Positions 45,923 through 57,318 are shown, numbered from the stretch's first letter. The stretch: DNA of 64,000 nucleotides from Jaltomata sinuosa (GCA_003996215.1 QJPP01000028.1:806001-870000); one strand, 5' to 3'. Notes: generated by a model from the sequence alone, not told the origin. Numbers and translations are program-made.

Positions 45923-48900
45923 GGCTCTATATCGTACCCTATTTTGCTTATCTTGTCATATAGTTGTTCAGTATAGAGTAGTTGGTGGAGTTGGTTTATC
46001 CCTGATTATAGCGCACGTTTTAGTGGCTTTGGTGAATGATGGTCGAGTAGGGTCATGTCATCGGTCGCACTCGGGTTTGGGGGCAGGGTCGGGGGTGGGG
46101 CAGGGGGCAGGGTCGGGGGTGGGGCCGGGGGCGGGGACGAGGGGAAGGAGAGGTAAGGGGGTTAAGGGAGCAGCTAGGTTGAGAATAGGGTCTTGGAACA
46201 TAGGGACTTTATCCGGAAAGTCCATAGAGCTAGTGAAAGTTCTAAGGAAGAGGAGGATTAGCATAGCGTGTGTCCAGGAGACTAAATGGGTGGGCACTAA
46301 GGCGCGAGAGGTAGACGGGTATAAGTTGTGGTACTCAGGAGGTGTGAGGAATAGGAATGGGGTAGGTATCCTAGTGGATGAGGAGTTGAGAGAGCAAGTG
46401 GTGGAGGTTAGGAGGGTCAACGATAGGTTGATGACAATTAAGTTAGTCCTTGGAGGGTCTACTTTGAACATTATTAGTGCGTACGCACCACAAGCGGGCT
46501 TGGATGAGGAGGAGAAGAAACGCTTTTGGGAGGTTTTGGACGAGGTAGTGGGAGGTTTGCCTGATACTGAGAAGCTCTTCATTGGAGGAGATTTCAATGG
46601 GCACATCGGGGCATCTTCGAGGGGTTATGACGATGTGCATGGAGGCTTTGGTTTCGGGGATAGGAATGAAGGGGGTGCCGCACTCTTGGATTTCGCTAGA
46701 GCCTTTGGGTTGAGAGTAGCTAACTCTAGTTTCCCGAAGAAGGAAGAGCACTTGGTTACCTTCCGTAGTTCGGTGGCCAAGACTCAGATAGACTTTTTGC
46801 TCCTTAGGACAGGTGATAAAGGTCTTTGTAAAGATTGTAAGGTTATCCCAAGTGAGAATCTTTCGACCCAACATAGACTCTTAGTGTTGGATTTAGAGAT
46901 CAAGAAGGAGAAAAAGAAGCGGATTGTGGATGACCGGCCTAGGATTAAATGGGGTAGCCTGACTATGGCCAGTGCACTGGAAATAGGGGAGAAGTTGTTG
47001 ACTAGGGGGGCTTGGGGGAGTAGTGGGGATGTGGATAATATGTGGGATACGACCGCTAGTTGCATAAGGGAGACGGCTAGAGAGGTGTTGGGCGTCTCGA
47101 GAGGTCGTTCTGGCAAGCATCGAGGGGACTGGTGGTGGAATGGAGAAGTAAAAGGAAAGGTGGAGGCAAAGAAGGGGTCATATGCGAAGTTGGTAGAGAG
47201 TAAGGATGAGGAGGAGAGACGAAGGAATAGGGAGGCGTATAAGATAGCTAGGACGGAGGCTAAGTTAGCGGTAACGGCAGCTAAAACGGCAGCCTTTGAA
47301 AGCTTATACGCAGCTTTAGAGGATAAAGGGGGGGATAAGAAGTTATACAGGTTAGCAAAGGCTAGAGAGAGGAGGACTCAGGACCTTGACCAAGTGAAGT
47401 GCATCAAGGACGAAGATGGTAAAATACTAGTAGATGAGGTACTCATTAGGAGGAGATGGCAGTCTTACTTCCATGGACTCTTGAATGAAGAGGGGGACAA
47501 AAGCTTTGTGCTGGGAGATTTGGCACACTCAGAGAGGCGTCGTGACTATGATTATTGTAGCCGTATAAAGGTTGAAGAGGTTAAGGTTGCGATTCGTAAG
47601 ATGCGAAGGGGTAGGGCGACGGGGCCAGATGAGATTCCCGTTGATTTTTGGAAGAGCTCGGGTGAGACAGGTGTGAAGTGGCTAACCGAGTTGTTTGATG
47701 GTATTTTTAGAACGGCAAAGATGCCTGAAGCTTGGAGATGGAGCACGATGATTCCTTTGTACAAGAACAAGGGCGATATTCAGAGTTGCAACAACTATAG
47801 GGGTATCAAATTGCTAAGCCACACTATGAAGGTCTGGGAGAGGGTGGTGGAGTTGAGGTTGAGACAGATCGTGCCTATTTCAGAGAACCAGTTCGGCTTT
47901 ATGCCAGGACGCTCGACTACAGAAGCTATTCATCTCCTTAGGAGACTGGTGGAGCAGTACAGAGAAAGGAAGAAGGACTTGCATATGGTGTTCATCGATC
48001 TAGAAAAGGCGTATGATAAAGTCCCTAGGGAGGTCCTTTGGAGGTGCTTGGAGGCTCGAGGTGTACCCGTGGCGTACACCAGATCGATTAAGGACATGTA
48101 TGAGGGGGCCAAGACTCGCGTTAGAACTGTGGGAGGAGATTCGGAGCACTTTCCCGTGTTAATGGGGTTGCACCAGGGATCAACCCTTAGCCCGTTTCTA
48201 TTTGCCTTGGTAATGGATGTATTGACGCGGCAAATACAAGGTGAGGTGCCATGGTGCATGTTATTTGCGGATGATGTAGTTTTGGTGGACGAGACTCGCG
48301 TAGGAGTTAATGCGAAGTTGGAGGTTTGGAGACAGACCCTCGAGTCGAAGGGGTTTAGGTTGAGCAGGACCAAGACTGAATATATGGAGTGCAAGTTCAG
48401 TGAGGCGACTCAGGATGATGACGTAGAAGTGAAGCTGGATACACAGGTCATCCAAAAGAAAGGGAGTTTCAAGTATCTTGGGTCTATTATCCAAGGAAAT
48501 GGAGAGATTGATGAGGATGTCACCCATCGTATTGGTGTTGGGTGGATGAAATGGAGGCTCGCATCTGGAATCTTGTGCGATAAGAAGGTGCCTACTAAAC
48601 TTAAAGGCAAATTCTACAGAGTGGTGGTCCGACCAGCTTTGTTTTATGGAGTTGAGTGTTGGCCAGTAAAGAACTCCCATATTCAAAAGATGAAGGTGGC
48701 GGAGATGAGGATGTTGCGATGGTTGTGCGGGTTTACCAGGAGAGATAGGATTAGGAATGAGGATATCCGAGATAAGGTGGGTGTGGCGTCGGTGGAAGAT
48801 AAGATGCGGGAAGCGAGGTTGAGATGGTTCGGACATGTGAGGAGGAGAGGCACGGATGCTCCAGTGCGGAGGTGTGAGAGGTTGGCTATGGATGGTTACA

Positions 48901-49031
48901 GGAGAGGACGAGGTAGACCGAAAAAGTATTGGGGAGAGGTGATCCGACAGGACATGGCGCAGTTGCAGCTTACCGAGGACATGACCCTAGATAGGAAGGT
49001 GTGGAGGACGCGAATTAGGGTAGAAAAGTAG
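45912..49031 (+). CDS. LINE ORF2: AP endonuclease + reverse transcriptase (up to 1039 codons)
   Basis: Uninterrupted frame. Numbering from the first open codon (GTG, inside the flank): endonuclease residues N96 (SWN), E123 (QETK), D227/N229 (GGDFNG), D294 (QIDF) and H321 (TQHR) all present. RT: GRATGPDEIPVDFW 567-580, FIDLEKAYDKV 694-704, FADD 785-788. C-terminal LRWFGHVRRRG and RGRGRPKKYW. The first in-frame ATG is at 46,431, after two catalytic residues of the endonuclease, so translation would need a non-AUG start or the 5' end is incomplete. A Gly/Arg-rich G-repeat precedes the endonuclease. Confidence 0.92.
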   Translation: MLLLALYRTLFCLSCHIVVQYRVVGGVGLSLIIAHVLVALVNDGRVGSCHRSHSGLGAGSGVGQGAGSGVGPGAGTRGRRGKGVKGAARLRIGSWNIGTLSGKSIELVKVLRKRRISIACVQETKWVGTKAREVDGYKLWYSGGVRNRNGVGILVDEELREQVVEVRRVNDRLMTIKLVLGGSTLNIISAYAPQAGLDEEEKKRFWEVLDEVVGGLPDTEKLFIGGDFNGHIGASSRGYDDVHGGFGFGDRNEGGAALLDFARAFGLRVANSSFPKKEEHLVTFRSSVAKTQIDFLLLRTGDKGLCKDCKVIPSENLSTQHRLLVLDLEIKKEKKKRIVDDRPRIKWGSLTMASALEIGEKLLTRGAWGSSGDVDNMWDTTASCIRETAREVLGVSRGRSGKHRGDWWWNGEVKGKVEAKKGSYAKLVESKDEEERRRNREAYKIARTEAKLAVTAAKTAAFESLYAALEDKGGDKKLYRLAKARERRTQDLDQVKCIKDEDGKILVDEVLIRRRWQSYFHGLLNEEGDKSFVLGDLAHSERRRDYDYCSRIKVEEVKVAIRKMRRGRATGPDEIPVDFWKSSGETGVKWLTELFDGIFRTAKMPEAWRWSTMIPLYKNKGDIQSCNNYRGIKLLSHTMKVWERVVELRLRQIVPISENQFGFMPGRSTTEAIHLLRRLVEQYRERKKDLHMVFIDLEKAYDKVPREVLWRCLEARGVPVAYTRSIKDMYEGAKTRVRTVGGDSEHFPVLMGLHQGSTLSPFLFALVMDVLTRQIQGEVPWCMLFADDVVLVDETRVGVNAKLEVWRQTLESKGFRLSRTKTEYMECKFSEATQDDDVEVKLDTQVIQKKGSFKYLGSIIQGNGEIDEDVTHRIGVGWMKWRLASGILCDKKVPTKLKGKFYRVVVRPALFYGVECWPVKNSHIQKMKVAEMRMLRWLCGFTRRDRIRNEDIRDKVGVASVEDKMREARLRWFGHVRRRGTDAPVRRCERLAMDGYRRGRGRPKKYWGEVIRQDMAQLQLTEDMTLDRKVWRTRIRVEK

Positions 49032-49392
49032 TAGGTAGAAGTGTGTGTAGGCTAGTAGGTAGGAGTGTTTTCCCTTATTAGTCCCGACTAGTAATCGTAG
49101 TGATACGCTTTTAGTTTCTTGTTCTTGGATTCCTCGTGGTAGTATTTTGTGGCAGTGCTCTGTTTTTGTCTGTTGTTTGTTACTACATGTAACTTCCTAT
49201 CGTCTCTTGTAGTTTTATCTTATTTTTTATCCTGTATCATTGTTACGTCCTTTTTTAGCCTTTTTCTAGACTGTTTTGTCTTGAGCCGGGGGTCTATCGG
49301 AAACAGCCTCTCTACCTCACCTCTGAGGTAGTGGTATGGACTGCGTACACTCTACCCTCCCCAGACCCCACACTGTGGGAATACACTGGGTA

Positions 49393-49423
<31 letters not shown>

Positions 49424-49424
49424 G
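45923..49424 (+). mobile_element. RTE-type non-LTR retrotransposon (LINE), 14-bp TSD
   Basis: 3.5-kb insertion flanked by perfect catgtgttattatt copies (45,909-45,922 and 49,425-49,438). It ends in (TTG)n, the tail typical of RTE elements, preceded by a 3' region with gaggtagtggtatggactgc and a hairpin. It splits the inverted viral fragment, so it is younger than that rearrangement. Confidence 0.95.
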
Positions 49425-49489
49425 CATGTGTTATTATTAATTGTTTATTTTCTATACTATATGGCTTCATTTTTTCTAACCATTTTATT
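49425..49489 (-). mobile_element. Inverted pararetrovirus fragment (right part)
   Basis: The complement repeats 41,889-41,953 (movement ORF C-terminus) and continues exactly from the left part across the LINE target site. The match ends at ccattttatt. Confidence 0.88.
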
Positions 49490-50440
49490 TTTTTTGCTTT
49501 CCGAACTTTTTTATACCAATGATGTTTCGTATATGTGTTATTTCTCTCCAGTACAAATTAAATGAAAAGAAATGATTTAGGCCCCGTTTTGAACGTGATT
49601 TGAAATCAGAGATTTGAAGTTAAAGTTTTGTTTGGGTATGCAAGTTAGATTTCTTAAGTTTTATTTTTTCTTTTAAACAAGAAAAACTCACAAGTTGTGA
49701 ATACTATCAAAAATTTTCAATTTTTATATAATCACCAAATGAGCAAGTCATAGTTCATAAATAAGACATCGGAATATCCTAAGGCGCCGCATTAATAATC
49801 GCATATCTTCATATTTTATTTATAAATAAATGTTTGCGATTACAAACTTTCAAATACATATAATTTTATAAAGACTCACTAGTAAACAATAGTAATAACT
49901 AGCTATTCTTTAATATTAACATTTCACATGGTACAAATTATCTTTTCACGCCGACTATGAGTTTTTTTGCAAAATTTAAATGATAGGTCTTTTTTTTGCT
50001 AAATATAAACTTACGATTCAAGTTTGACATTTAAAAAAAATTAAAATCACAATTTGAAATCTCAAATCTTGCTGTGTGGAGAATTTTGAATTTGAAATTA
50101 TGATCCCAAATTGTATATCGATCTTTGAAATTTGAATCATGATCTCTAAAATTTGCATCCACACTTTATTAACGACTAGACCGGTTGCTTCTTGCTTTTA
50201 GAAAATTTTAATTCTTCCATGGAATAACCAACCCTATAATCATGATAAACATCTTTGTCAGCTGCCTCAAACAAACATGCCCATTTATTTACCATTTAAA
50301 AAAGGCATGTCATCAAATCATTGTCATTCTTAAATTCCCACTTGCTGGTTGGTCCTTTCAATTTGAACCAACTAGGATGTTTCTTTTTTCTCTAGAACCA
50401 ATTTAGATGTTTGACTAATGATTCTGAATGTGTGAAAATG
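49490..50440. other. Intergenic AT-rich DNA
   Basis: Between the viral remnant and the receptor kinase. aaatctcaaatct / gatttgaaat-type inverted motifs (49,600 against 50,050-50,150) suggest an old MITE, but I cannot fix its ends. Otherwise nothing. Confidence 0.45.
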
Positions 50441-50448
50441 AACTGTAC

Positions 50449-50456
50449 ATATAAAG
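50449..50456 (+). promoter_or_regulatory. TATA box of the receptor kinase gene
   Basis: catataaa lies about 80 bp before the start codon. A TTGAC W-box core sits at about 50,412. Predicted only from position. Confidence 0.45.
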
Positions 50457-50532
50457 CAACCCCATTACTTCTTTTCCTTCATCTACTTTTACCATTTATG
50501 ATACCAAATTCCTTATCCAAATTCTTGTAGCC

Positions 50533-52953
50533 ATGAAAAGTTTGAAACTTTATCTTTTTCCCTTTTTAGTTTTTTCATTTCTTGTATTGTCCTTCCCTTT
50601 GATAACAGCATCAAGAATTCTGTTTAGAGGGGATTCTTTTTCTGTTAAAGATGAATCAGATTTCATCACTTCCCCACAAAAAACATTCACTTGCGGTTTT
50701 TATCCTATAGGCAGTACTACTAATGCTTATTATTTCGGGATTTGGTTCACGAATTCAAGGGATAAAACTGTCGTTTGGAATGCCAAACAAGATAGGCCTG
50801 TTAATCTCAAAGGCTCAAAGTTGACATTAAGAAAAAATGGAGCTTTGGTGTTAACAGATGTTGATGACACAATTGTTTGGCAAACAAACACAACATCATT
50901 TGATATTGAAAAGGCAGAGGTTCTTGAAACAGGCAACTTAGTTTTGAAGAATCCACAAGGTGATGTTATTTGGCAAAGCTTTGATTTGCCTACTGATACT
51001 TTATTGCCTCACCAAATTTTCACCAAGAATCATAGGTTGGTACCTCCTTTGAGGAAAGGCAGTTTATCACCTGGATACTTTAGTTTGTACTTTGATAGTG
51101 ATAATGTTTTGAGGATGATCTATGATGGTCCTCTAGTTTCAAGCATATACTGGCCTAATCCTGATAGGGATGTGTATTGGAATGGTAGAACTAGCCAAAA
51201 TAGTAGTAGATTTGCCTATTTTGATGGAATGGGTAGATTTTTCTCAAGTGATAGGCTAGAATTCAATGTTTCTGACATGGGGTTTGGGATATTGAGAAGG
51301 ATGACTATGGACACTGATGGGAATTTGAGAATCTATAGTTTGGATAACTCGACGGGATTATGGAAGATTTCTTGGCAAGCTGTTGCACAGGCTTGTGTTG
51401 TGCATGGAATATGTGGAAGATTTTCGATATGTACTTATGTGACAGAGCCTAAATGTACATGTCCTCCTGGATATAAGATGTTTAATGAAAGTGATTGGAG
51501 TAGAGGTTGTAGTCCAACATTTAGTTCAAGAATTTTGGAGTCTACACAACATGTCAAGTTTGTGGAGATTCCTAATGTTGATTACTGGGGTTTTGATCTC
51601 AATGCCACAACTCCTTTGTCAATGGAATCTTGCAGGACATTGTGCTTGGATGATCCTCGTTGTCGTGCATTTGTCTATAGGCGAACTGGTGAAGGATCAT
51701 GTTATACTAAAGGCATCCTTTTCAATGGATACAGGTCTCCTGGTTTTCCTGGAAGTGTATTTTTTAAACTCCCTATGAATCTGAGTGCCTCAGAATCAGG
51801 TCATTTGATTCTTGAAGGTACTGATGCAAAATGTGGAGTGAGTCCGGAAAACGTTCTTTTTGGTTCTCCTTCTATGTATGTGTTTGATTTTAAGAAGGTG
51901 AAGTGGATTTTTCTTTACCTATTTTGTTTCACCCTTGGCGGAATAGAAATTCTATTCTTCGTGTTAGGCTGGTGGGCGTTGTTTAGCAAACACGGGATTC
52001 CTGCTTCCATTGAGGACGGATATAAAATGGTGTCATCGACTCAATTCAGGAGGTTCACGTATAGTGAACTTAAGAAAGCAACAAAAAACTTCAAGGTTGA
52101 GCTAGGAAGAGGAGCTTCAGGAGCTGTTTACAAAGGAGTTTTAGCGGATGGAAGAGCGGTAGCAGTCAAGAAACTTGCAAATGAGTTTCAAGAAGAATTT
52201 TGGGCAGAGATGACTACCATAGGAAGAATCAACCACATGAATTTGGTCAGGATGTGGGGATTTTGTTCTGAAGGGAGACGTCAGCTATTGGTCTATGAAT
52301 ACGTTGAGAACTCATCACTCGACAGGCATCTTCTCAGTGCTGATATTCTTGGATGGGAACAAAGGTATGCAGTGGCACTAGGGACAGCCAAAGGTCTGGC
52401 ATACCTTCATCATGAATGCCTTGAATGGGTGATTCATTGTGATGTGAAGCCTGAAAATATACTTCTCGATGGTGAACTCGAGCCCAAGATTGCAGATTTT
52501 GGACTTGCAAAGCTCTCCCAAAGAGGCGGCCCTGGTTCAGATTTCACAAAGATTCGCGGTACTAAAGGCTACATGGCTCCAGAATGGGCTTTGAACCAAC
52601 CTATCACAGCAAAAGTTGATGTTTATGCCTTTGGAATTGTAATACTAGAGATGATCAAGGGAAGTAGGCTGTCAAGTTGGGTGGTGGATGATGGTGAATG
52701 TGATCACGAACAAGATTCACAGCTCGGAAAATTTGTCAAGATGGTGAAGAGGAAGATTCAAAGTGGAGAAAACTCTTGGGTGGAGAAATTAGTGGATCCA
52801 AGGTTAGAAGGCAAATTTAGCAAGAACCAGGCAGTCACACTGATTGAAATAGGCCTTTCTTGTGTGGAGCAAGACAGAAATAAAAGGCCTACAATGGGCT
52901 CAGTGGTCCAAACACTGCTAGATTGTGAAGATGAAACAACAGTACTAGTTTAG
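50533..52953 (+). CDS. G-type lectin S-receptor-like Ser/Thr kinase (806 aa, intronless)
   Basis: Plasma-membrane receptor kinase of the S-domain family, ZmPK1-like subgroup. Domains: signal peptide 1-26; bulb-type lectin about 33-155 with WQSFDLPTDTLLP at 147-159; S-locus glycoprotein region; EGF-like Cys cluster 288-326; PAN/apple about 345-412; transmembrane helix 458-480. The kinase is at about 519-795: GRGASGAVYKG 525-535, VAVKK 543-547, HCDVKPEN 635-642, DFG 655-657, APE 682-684. Cys replaces Arg in the HRD motif, so this is a non-RD kinase, often linked with immune signalling. All key residues are intact; no frameshift. Ligand unknown. Confidence 0.95.
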   Translation: MKSLKLYLFPFLVFSFLVLSFPLITASRILFRGDSFSVKDESDFITSPQKTFTCGFYPIGSTTNAYYFGIWFTNSRDKTVVWNAKQDRPVNLKGSKLTLRKNGALVLTDVDDTIVWQTNTTSFDIEKAEVLETGNLVLKNPQGDVIWQSFDLPTDTLLPHQIFTKNHRLVPPLRKGSLSPGYFSLYFDSDNVLRMIYDGPLVSSIYWPNPDRDVYWNGRTSQNSSRFAYFDGMGRFFSSDRLEFNVSDMGFGILRRMTMDTDGNLRIYSLDNSTGLWKISWQAVAQACVVHGICGRFSICTYVTEPKCTCPPGYKMFNESDWSRGCSPTFSSRILESTQHVKFVEIPNVDYWGFDLNATTPLSMESCRTLCLDDPRCRAFVYRRTGEGSCYTKGILFNGYRSPGFPGSVFFKLPMNLSASESGHLILEGTDAKCGVSPENVLFGSPSMYVFDFKKVKWIFLYLFCFTLGGIEILFFVLGWWALFSKHGIPASIEDGYKMVSSTQFRRFTYSELKKATKNFKVELGRGASGAVYKGVLADGRAVAVKKLANEFQEEFWAEMTTIGRINHMNLVRMWGFCSEGRRQLLVYEYVENSSLDRHLLSADILGWEQRYAVALGTAKGLAYLHHECLEWVIHCDVKPENILLDGELEPKIADFGLAKLSQRGGPGSDFTKIRGTKGYMAPEWALNQPITAKVDVYAFGIVILEMIKGSRLSSWVVDDGECDHEQDSQLGKFVKMVKRKIQSGENSWVEKLVDPRLEGKFSKNQAVTLIEIGLSCVEQDRNKRPTMGSVVQTLLDCEDETTVLV

Positions 52954-54719
52954 CAGATTATCCATTTTCTAAATGTAAAGAGAGACTGGAATCTGAAAAG
53001 GAAATTGAATCAACCATTTTGCTTTTTCATCTTTTGACTATCATTGGTATTTTTGTCAACTGAAAAATCACTAGCCAACTCTTTAATTCTCTTAATGTCC
53101 GCGCATTAACTTCTGCAATCTTGATCACACTAGCTAATTCTGTGATGGAAATCATTCATCTTTAACTAATTATACTGACTCATGATAGCATGGAAATTGC
53201 AAAATTATTAACTAAAGGACTCAAAACATACATACAGAAGCAGTAAAAGAAGTACTACAACAACACTAAGTGCAGGTTTGCTGGTTTTGATTTTTCATAC
53301 TTCACATACTGAAACCATACACTGATTTGAATCCTTCTAATGAGGTGAAGAAAACATCCACATCTTCATTTAGAGTTTTTAGACAATAGCACAGTGTCTT
53401 GCCTGAGCATCTTAGCAGATACTGTCTTTATATATGACTGAATTGACTAGTAGTAATATCTTTTAGTCATGATTACAAACAAAAATACTCTTTCATATCC
53501 TTTCCCTGCATTCTGTTCTTCCTTTTATATCACACCTTGGGTGCGGCCCTTCCCTCGACCTTGCTAATACGAGATGCTTTGTTCACCGGGCTGCCTTTTT
53601 TATTTTTTTGTTTATATCCATGTAGCTGAAAAGTCCAGCTACACTTGCAAGTCATTTTTATCTGCTAAGTATGATTCAAATATTATCACTTTCCAGATAA
53701 TAAGCTGTGTGGACACTATGCATATAGGCTTGCATTTGGTTTACCAAGTCCAAAGACAAAACAGTTACTAGTACCTGATAGGGGCGGAGCTAGGAAGAGC
53801 CGACGATGGGAAACTATAGTATTTATATATGATTAAAATTATTTTTTATGTAAATATGGTAGTTGAATCCCCTTCGACTTCTTCACATTTTGAATCCCTT
53901 AGTGAAAATATTGACTCCATCACTGATATGATAACTAATCAATTGACAAGCACACCTACACACTGGTTTTTTTTCTATTTTCTGACATGGAATTTACGAA
54001 GTGGCAAAGCGTTGACATGGAATTTGCCTTCCTATCATCTCTATTTTCTGAGCGATTCACACATGGTTCAGTTATTTTGACATGATATAAAGTAATTTTG
54101 TTACTTTACCATTATAATTTATAGCCGATAAAGGTTAACTACTTTAATATGATTAAAAGAAATACTTGTTTCATAGCTATACTATTTATTATAACTTAAA
54201 TCAAACTACTAGGAGTAGCAATAATTGTCGAAATAGCTCCGCGTACAATAGATGAATTGTTTTCTTAATATTTATTAGTGCTTAGTGTTTACATCATTCA
54301 AGTAATTTAACGTTAATAATTAAATATTAAAGTGAAAATATATCTGGCTTAACCATGATTTGATAATGAACATATATAAAAAAGAGTAAATTTCACTTTA
54401 TCCTCTTAATTTTTAATGGTTGGGAAACCATATCTCGTCGATATTTTGAATGAGAACGGTAACCCTTTATGCAATATTTTTTATGAGATTTTTCCTTTTT
54501 TAAAATAATTTTTTAAGAACTAAAATATGAAAATAAGTCTTACTCCATTTATTAGATATAACTCCTTTTTTTATTCTCAATGTGTTTAAGGTTAACATAA
54601 ATCATCTCAAATGCTTCCCTGTTGGTACCATGTTTATTTTGACCAAATTAAAGACCTGCAACTTTAATTTACCTGTTTTTATTTGTTATGATCCGACAAA
54701 GTATCAATAATTTGATACT
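52954..54719. other. Receptor kinase 3' flank
   Basis: No gene found. Holds a SINE 3' end at 53,535-53,605 (gtgcggcccttccctcgacc to accgggctgcctttttt). Confidence 0.5.
53535..53605 (+). mobile_element. SINE 3' end fragment
   Basis: Matches the terminal part of the 4,905-5,046 family (ggcccttcc... caccgggctgcc plus T run); the tRNA-like head is absent. Confidence 0.6.
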
Positions 54720-55290
54720 ATTGACTTTCTTTTCCTCTTTCATAAAAAAAAATATTTTTTATTTATTTTCTTGTGTTTGGTATGCATGTAAAAATATTAT
54801 CCTAAAAGTATTTGTATATATATCTAAAACAAAATTACGAGGATAAGTTGGGGTGAGGGTTAGTGGTGGGGTTAGAAAAAAATTAAAAATTTAGGGGGGG
54901 AGGGGGGAAGGTGAGAGTGGGGTGCAAAAAATACTATCATAAAAGTATTTGTATATATCTAAAACAAAACTTTGAGAATGAGTGAGGGTGGGGTTAGAAT
55001 TTTTTTTAAAAAAATTGGGGTGTGGGTGTGGGGCGGGGTAAGGTGAGAGTGGGGTACCAAAAATTTTTTGGGAGTGAGTAGGGTGGCAGTGGGGGTGGCG
55101 GTGAGTGAGGGGGTGGGGGTAGGGGTGGGGGTGGGGGTGGGTATGGGGTTGGGTGGTTGTGAGTGTGGAGAGGAACCAATGCAACTTATTTTTTCTACTT
55201 TCATTAGAAAAGTCATTTTGAGCTTGTTTTCCTAAATAAAATATTTTGCAATTTTTTTCACCATTCAAACACGAGAAAATAAAAAAAACA
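54720..55290. repeat. G-rich element, second copy of the 690-1815 type
   Basis: A (GGGGTG)n-type tract with AT-rich spacers followed by tttctactttcattag and aaagtcatttt, as at 1,680-1,710. The left side has ttttcttgtgtttggtatgc and atcctaaaagtatttgtatata repeated twice. The His/Pro-rich minus-strand open frames at 54,891-55,313 are artefacts of this repeat. Confidence 0.55.
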
Positions 55291-56038
55291 TATAGGTGGT
55301 AGATATTTGGCATCTAAACTATCTTTGACGTGATTTCAATAATAACAAAGAGGTCTCAGTGTTGAGCCAGATCTGTACTGTTATTCTTTTCCCGCCATGA
55401 AAAAGATGCACGAAAAAGGTGTTTTCAACGCACAAAGAATCCATTGAAAGTTGATCTCAAATCTCGATAGGGAACTATATGATCGTTGCAAGTTGCAACC
55501 AAACACTTGTAATACTTGCTTTGGAAACTTCATAATGGAAAAGATTTGGCATCTCAAACATAATTCCAATAAATAGCGTATGTTTCAAGCCCCCCCCCCC
55601 CCCCTCCTTACCCCAGGGCAAAAAAAGAGATATTCCTAGCATGCAAAGGATAGGGTGAGAGTTGATCTTGATAAGAAATAGTACCATCTTGCAACTAAAC
55701 GATTGTAATTTTTTACTTTAAAAACTCTATAGGAGGTAATATTTGACATCTCTATCTCTAGCGTAGCTATCGTTTGACCACAATTAAATCAGATTTAAAA
55801 AAATTATTTTCAAATATCTGTTTGACCATGGAAATTTAATCAGATCTTGAAATATTTTCAATTTTCAAGCTAGTTTTTGAGACTTTCACCCACAAAATTT
55901 CAAGTAAAATGCATGTTCAATTACAATTTACAATTTGAGAAACTCAAATTTTCAAGTTATAGCTTCAAAATCTATGGCCAAATGAGAGCATAATCCTAAT
56001 AATAATTAATAGTAGAGGAGAAAAAAAAACTCAAGAAA
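55291..56038. other. Intergenic AT-rich DNA
   Basis: Contains a run of about 16 C at 55,590-55,605; no gene or defined element. Confidence 0.5.
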
Positions 56039-57318
56039 ACTAAGGGGTCATTCGGTATAGTGTATAGAAATAATAAATATGGTATATTAGTAATGTCTAT
56101 ATTAGTTATGCTGAGATTTTTCTTATGCAGTGTTTGATTTGATATATTAAATATAACATGCACTGTATAATTTTTTAAAAATATATATTTACAAGAATAC
56201 CCTTCATAAGTATTGTGGAAAGGATGCGAAAAAAGTTTTGAGGGACAATTATGTTTGTATCCATGCTAATGCATATATTAGAACTCATTGCATTACTAAT
56301 ATCATGAATTTTCATGTATTAGTTATACATACTTTAGTACCAAAAAGAGTGTATAACTAATGTAAGTGTACTAAATAAAATAGGGATAATTTCAAAAAAG
56401 TACACTTAGTAAATATACATTACAATTTCGTGGCCAAAAAGTACATTACATTTTATAGCCAAATTTGAATTTGGCCATAAGTGTAAAGTAATATTGTTGT
56501 ATATACAATACAGTCTTTTTATTTTGGTGATTTGCTTCTGTCTCCCCAATCTATACAAACTTATACAATGTAAATACGTTGTATAATTATGTATATATAA
56601 TGTTTAAACAATGTATTTACATTGTATAAGTGTGTATAGTATGGAGAGGAAGAAGAAAATCACTGAAATAAAAAAACTGTACTGTATATACAACAATATA
56701 CAATACAGTATACAAATATATACAACGAAACGTACTTCATCTTCTTTCTCGAATTCAAGCACCAAATTCATGCAAAAATACCTAAAAACTACATCAAATC
56801 ATCCAAAAATACCTAAAAACTACATCAAATCATCCAAAATTTCACATTTATGCTCCTCAATACATATTCAATCTTTTGCAATCATACCCATTCGAAGCAA
56901 AACTTATTTGCGAAAATTTAATTTTCAAATTTTGAAGCTTGGAGCTTCAATAATGGTTGAACATCCAAAATATTCATGCTATAGCTGTGAAATTGTAATG
57001 TAAATTTGTTATATGTTTGGTCTACGAATTTTATAGACCCATATTCCTTTAAATGTTCATTAGTTGTAGCAATATGAACAACTATGAAGATTGGATTGTG
57101 TGTGTGAGAGAGAGTAAAATTTGGCTAAGGATGTAAAGTAACTTTCTTTTTTCATAGACATTAGGCCATTTTTTGTAAGAGCTTAAAAAGTTGGTCATAT
57201 TTTGCAATGTAAGGTTGTCACATGCACTTTTATGTAATTTTTCTAATAAAATACTAATAATACGCAAAATTAATACATACATTATTTTTTTAAAATGCAC
57301 TCTACCAAATGATCCTTA
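56039..57318. mobile_element. TIR element with nested palindromes, ~1.3 kb
   Basis: Outer ends aaggggtcattcggta and, in complement, aaggatcatttggta. The interior has a second inverted structure around 56,500-56,720 (tatacaatgtaaatacgttg against aacaatgtatttacattgta; ttgtatatacaatacagt against actgtactgtatatacaa). No transposase frame. Confidence 0.55.

Noticed and set aside
46058..48836. Minus-strand ORFs up to 191 codons over the LINE
   Set aside because: Pro/Ser/Leu-rich antisense of a G-rich ORF with full catalytic motifs on the plus strand.
54891..55313. His/Pro-rich ORF of 140 codons
   Set aside because: Produced by a GGGGTG low-complexity tract; not a histidine-rich protein.
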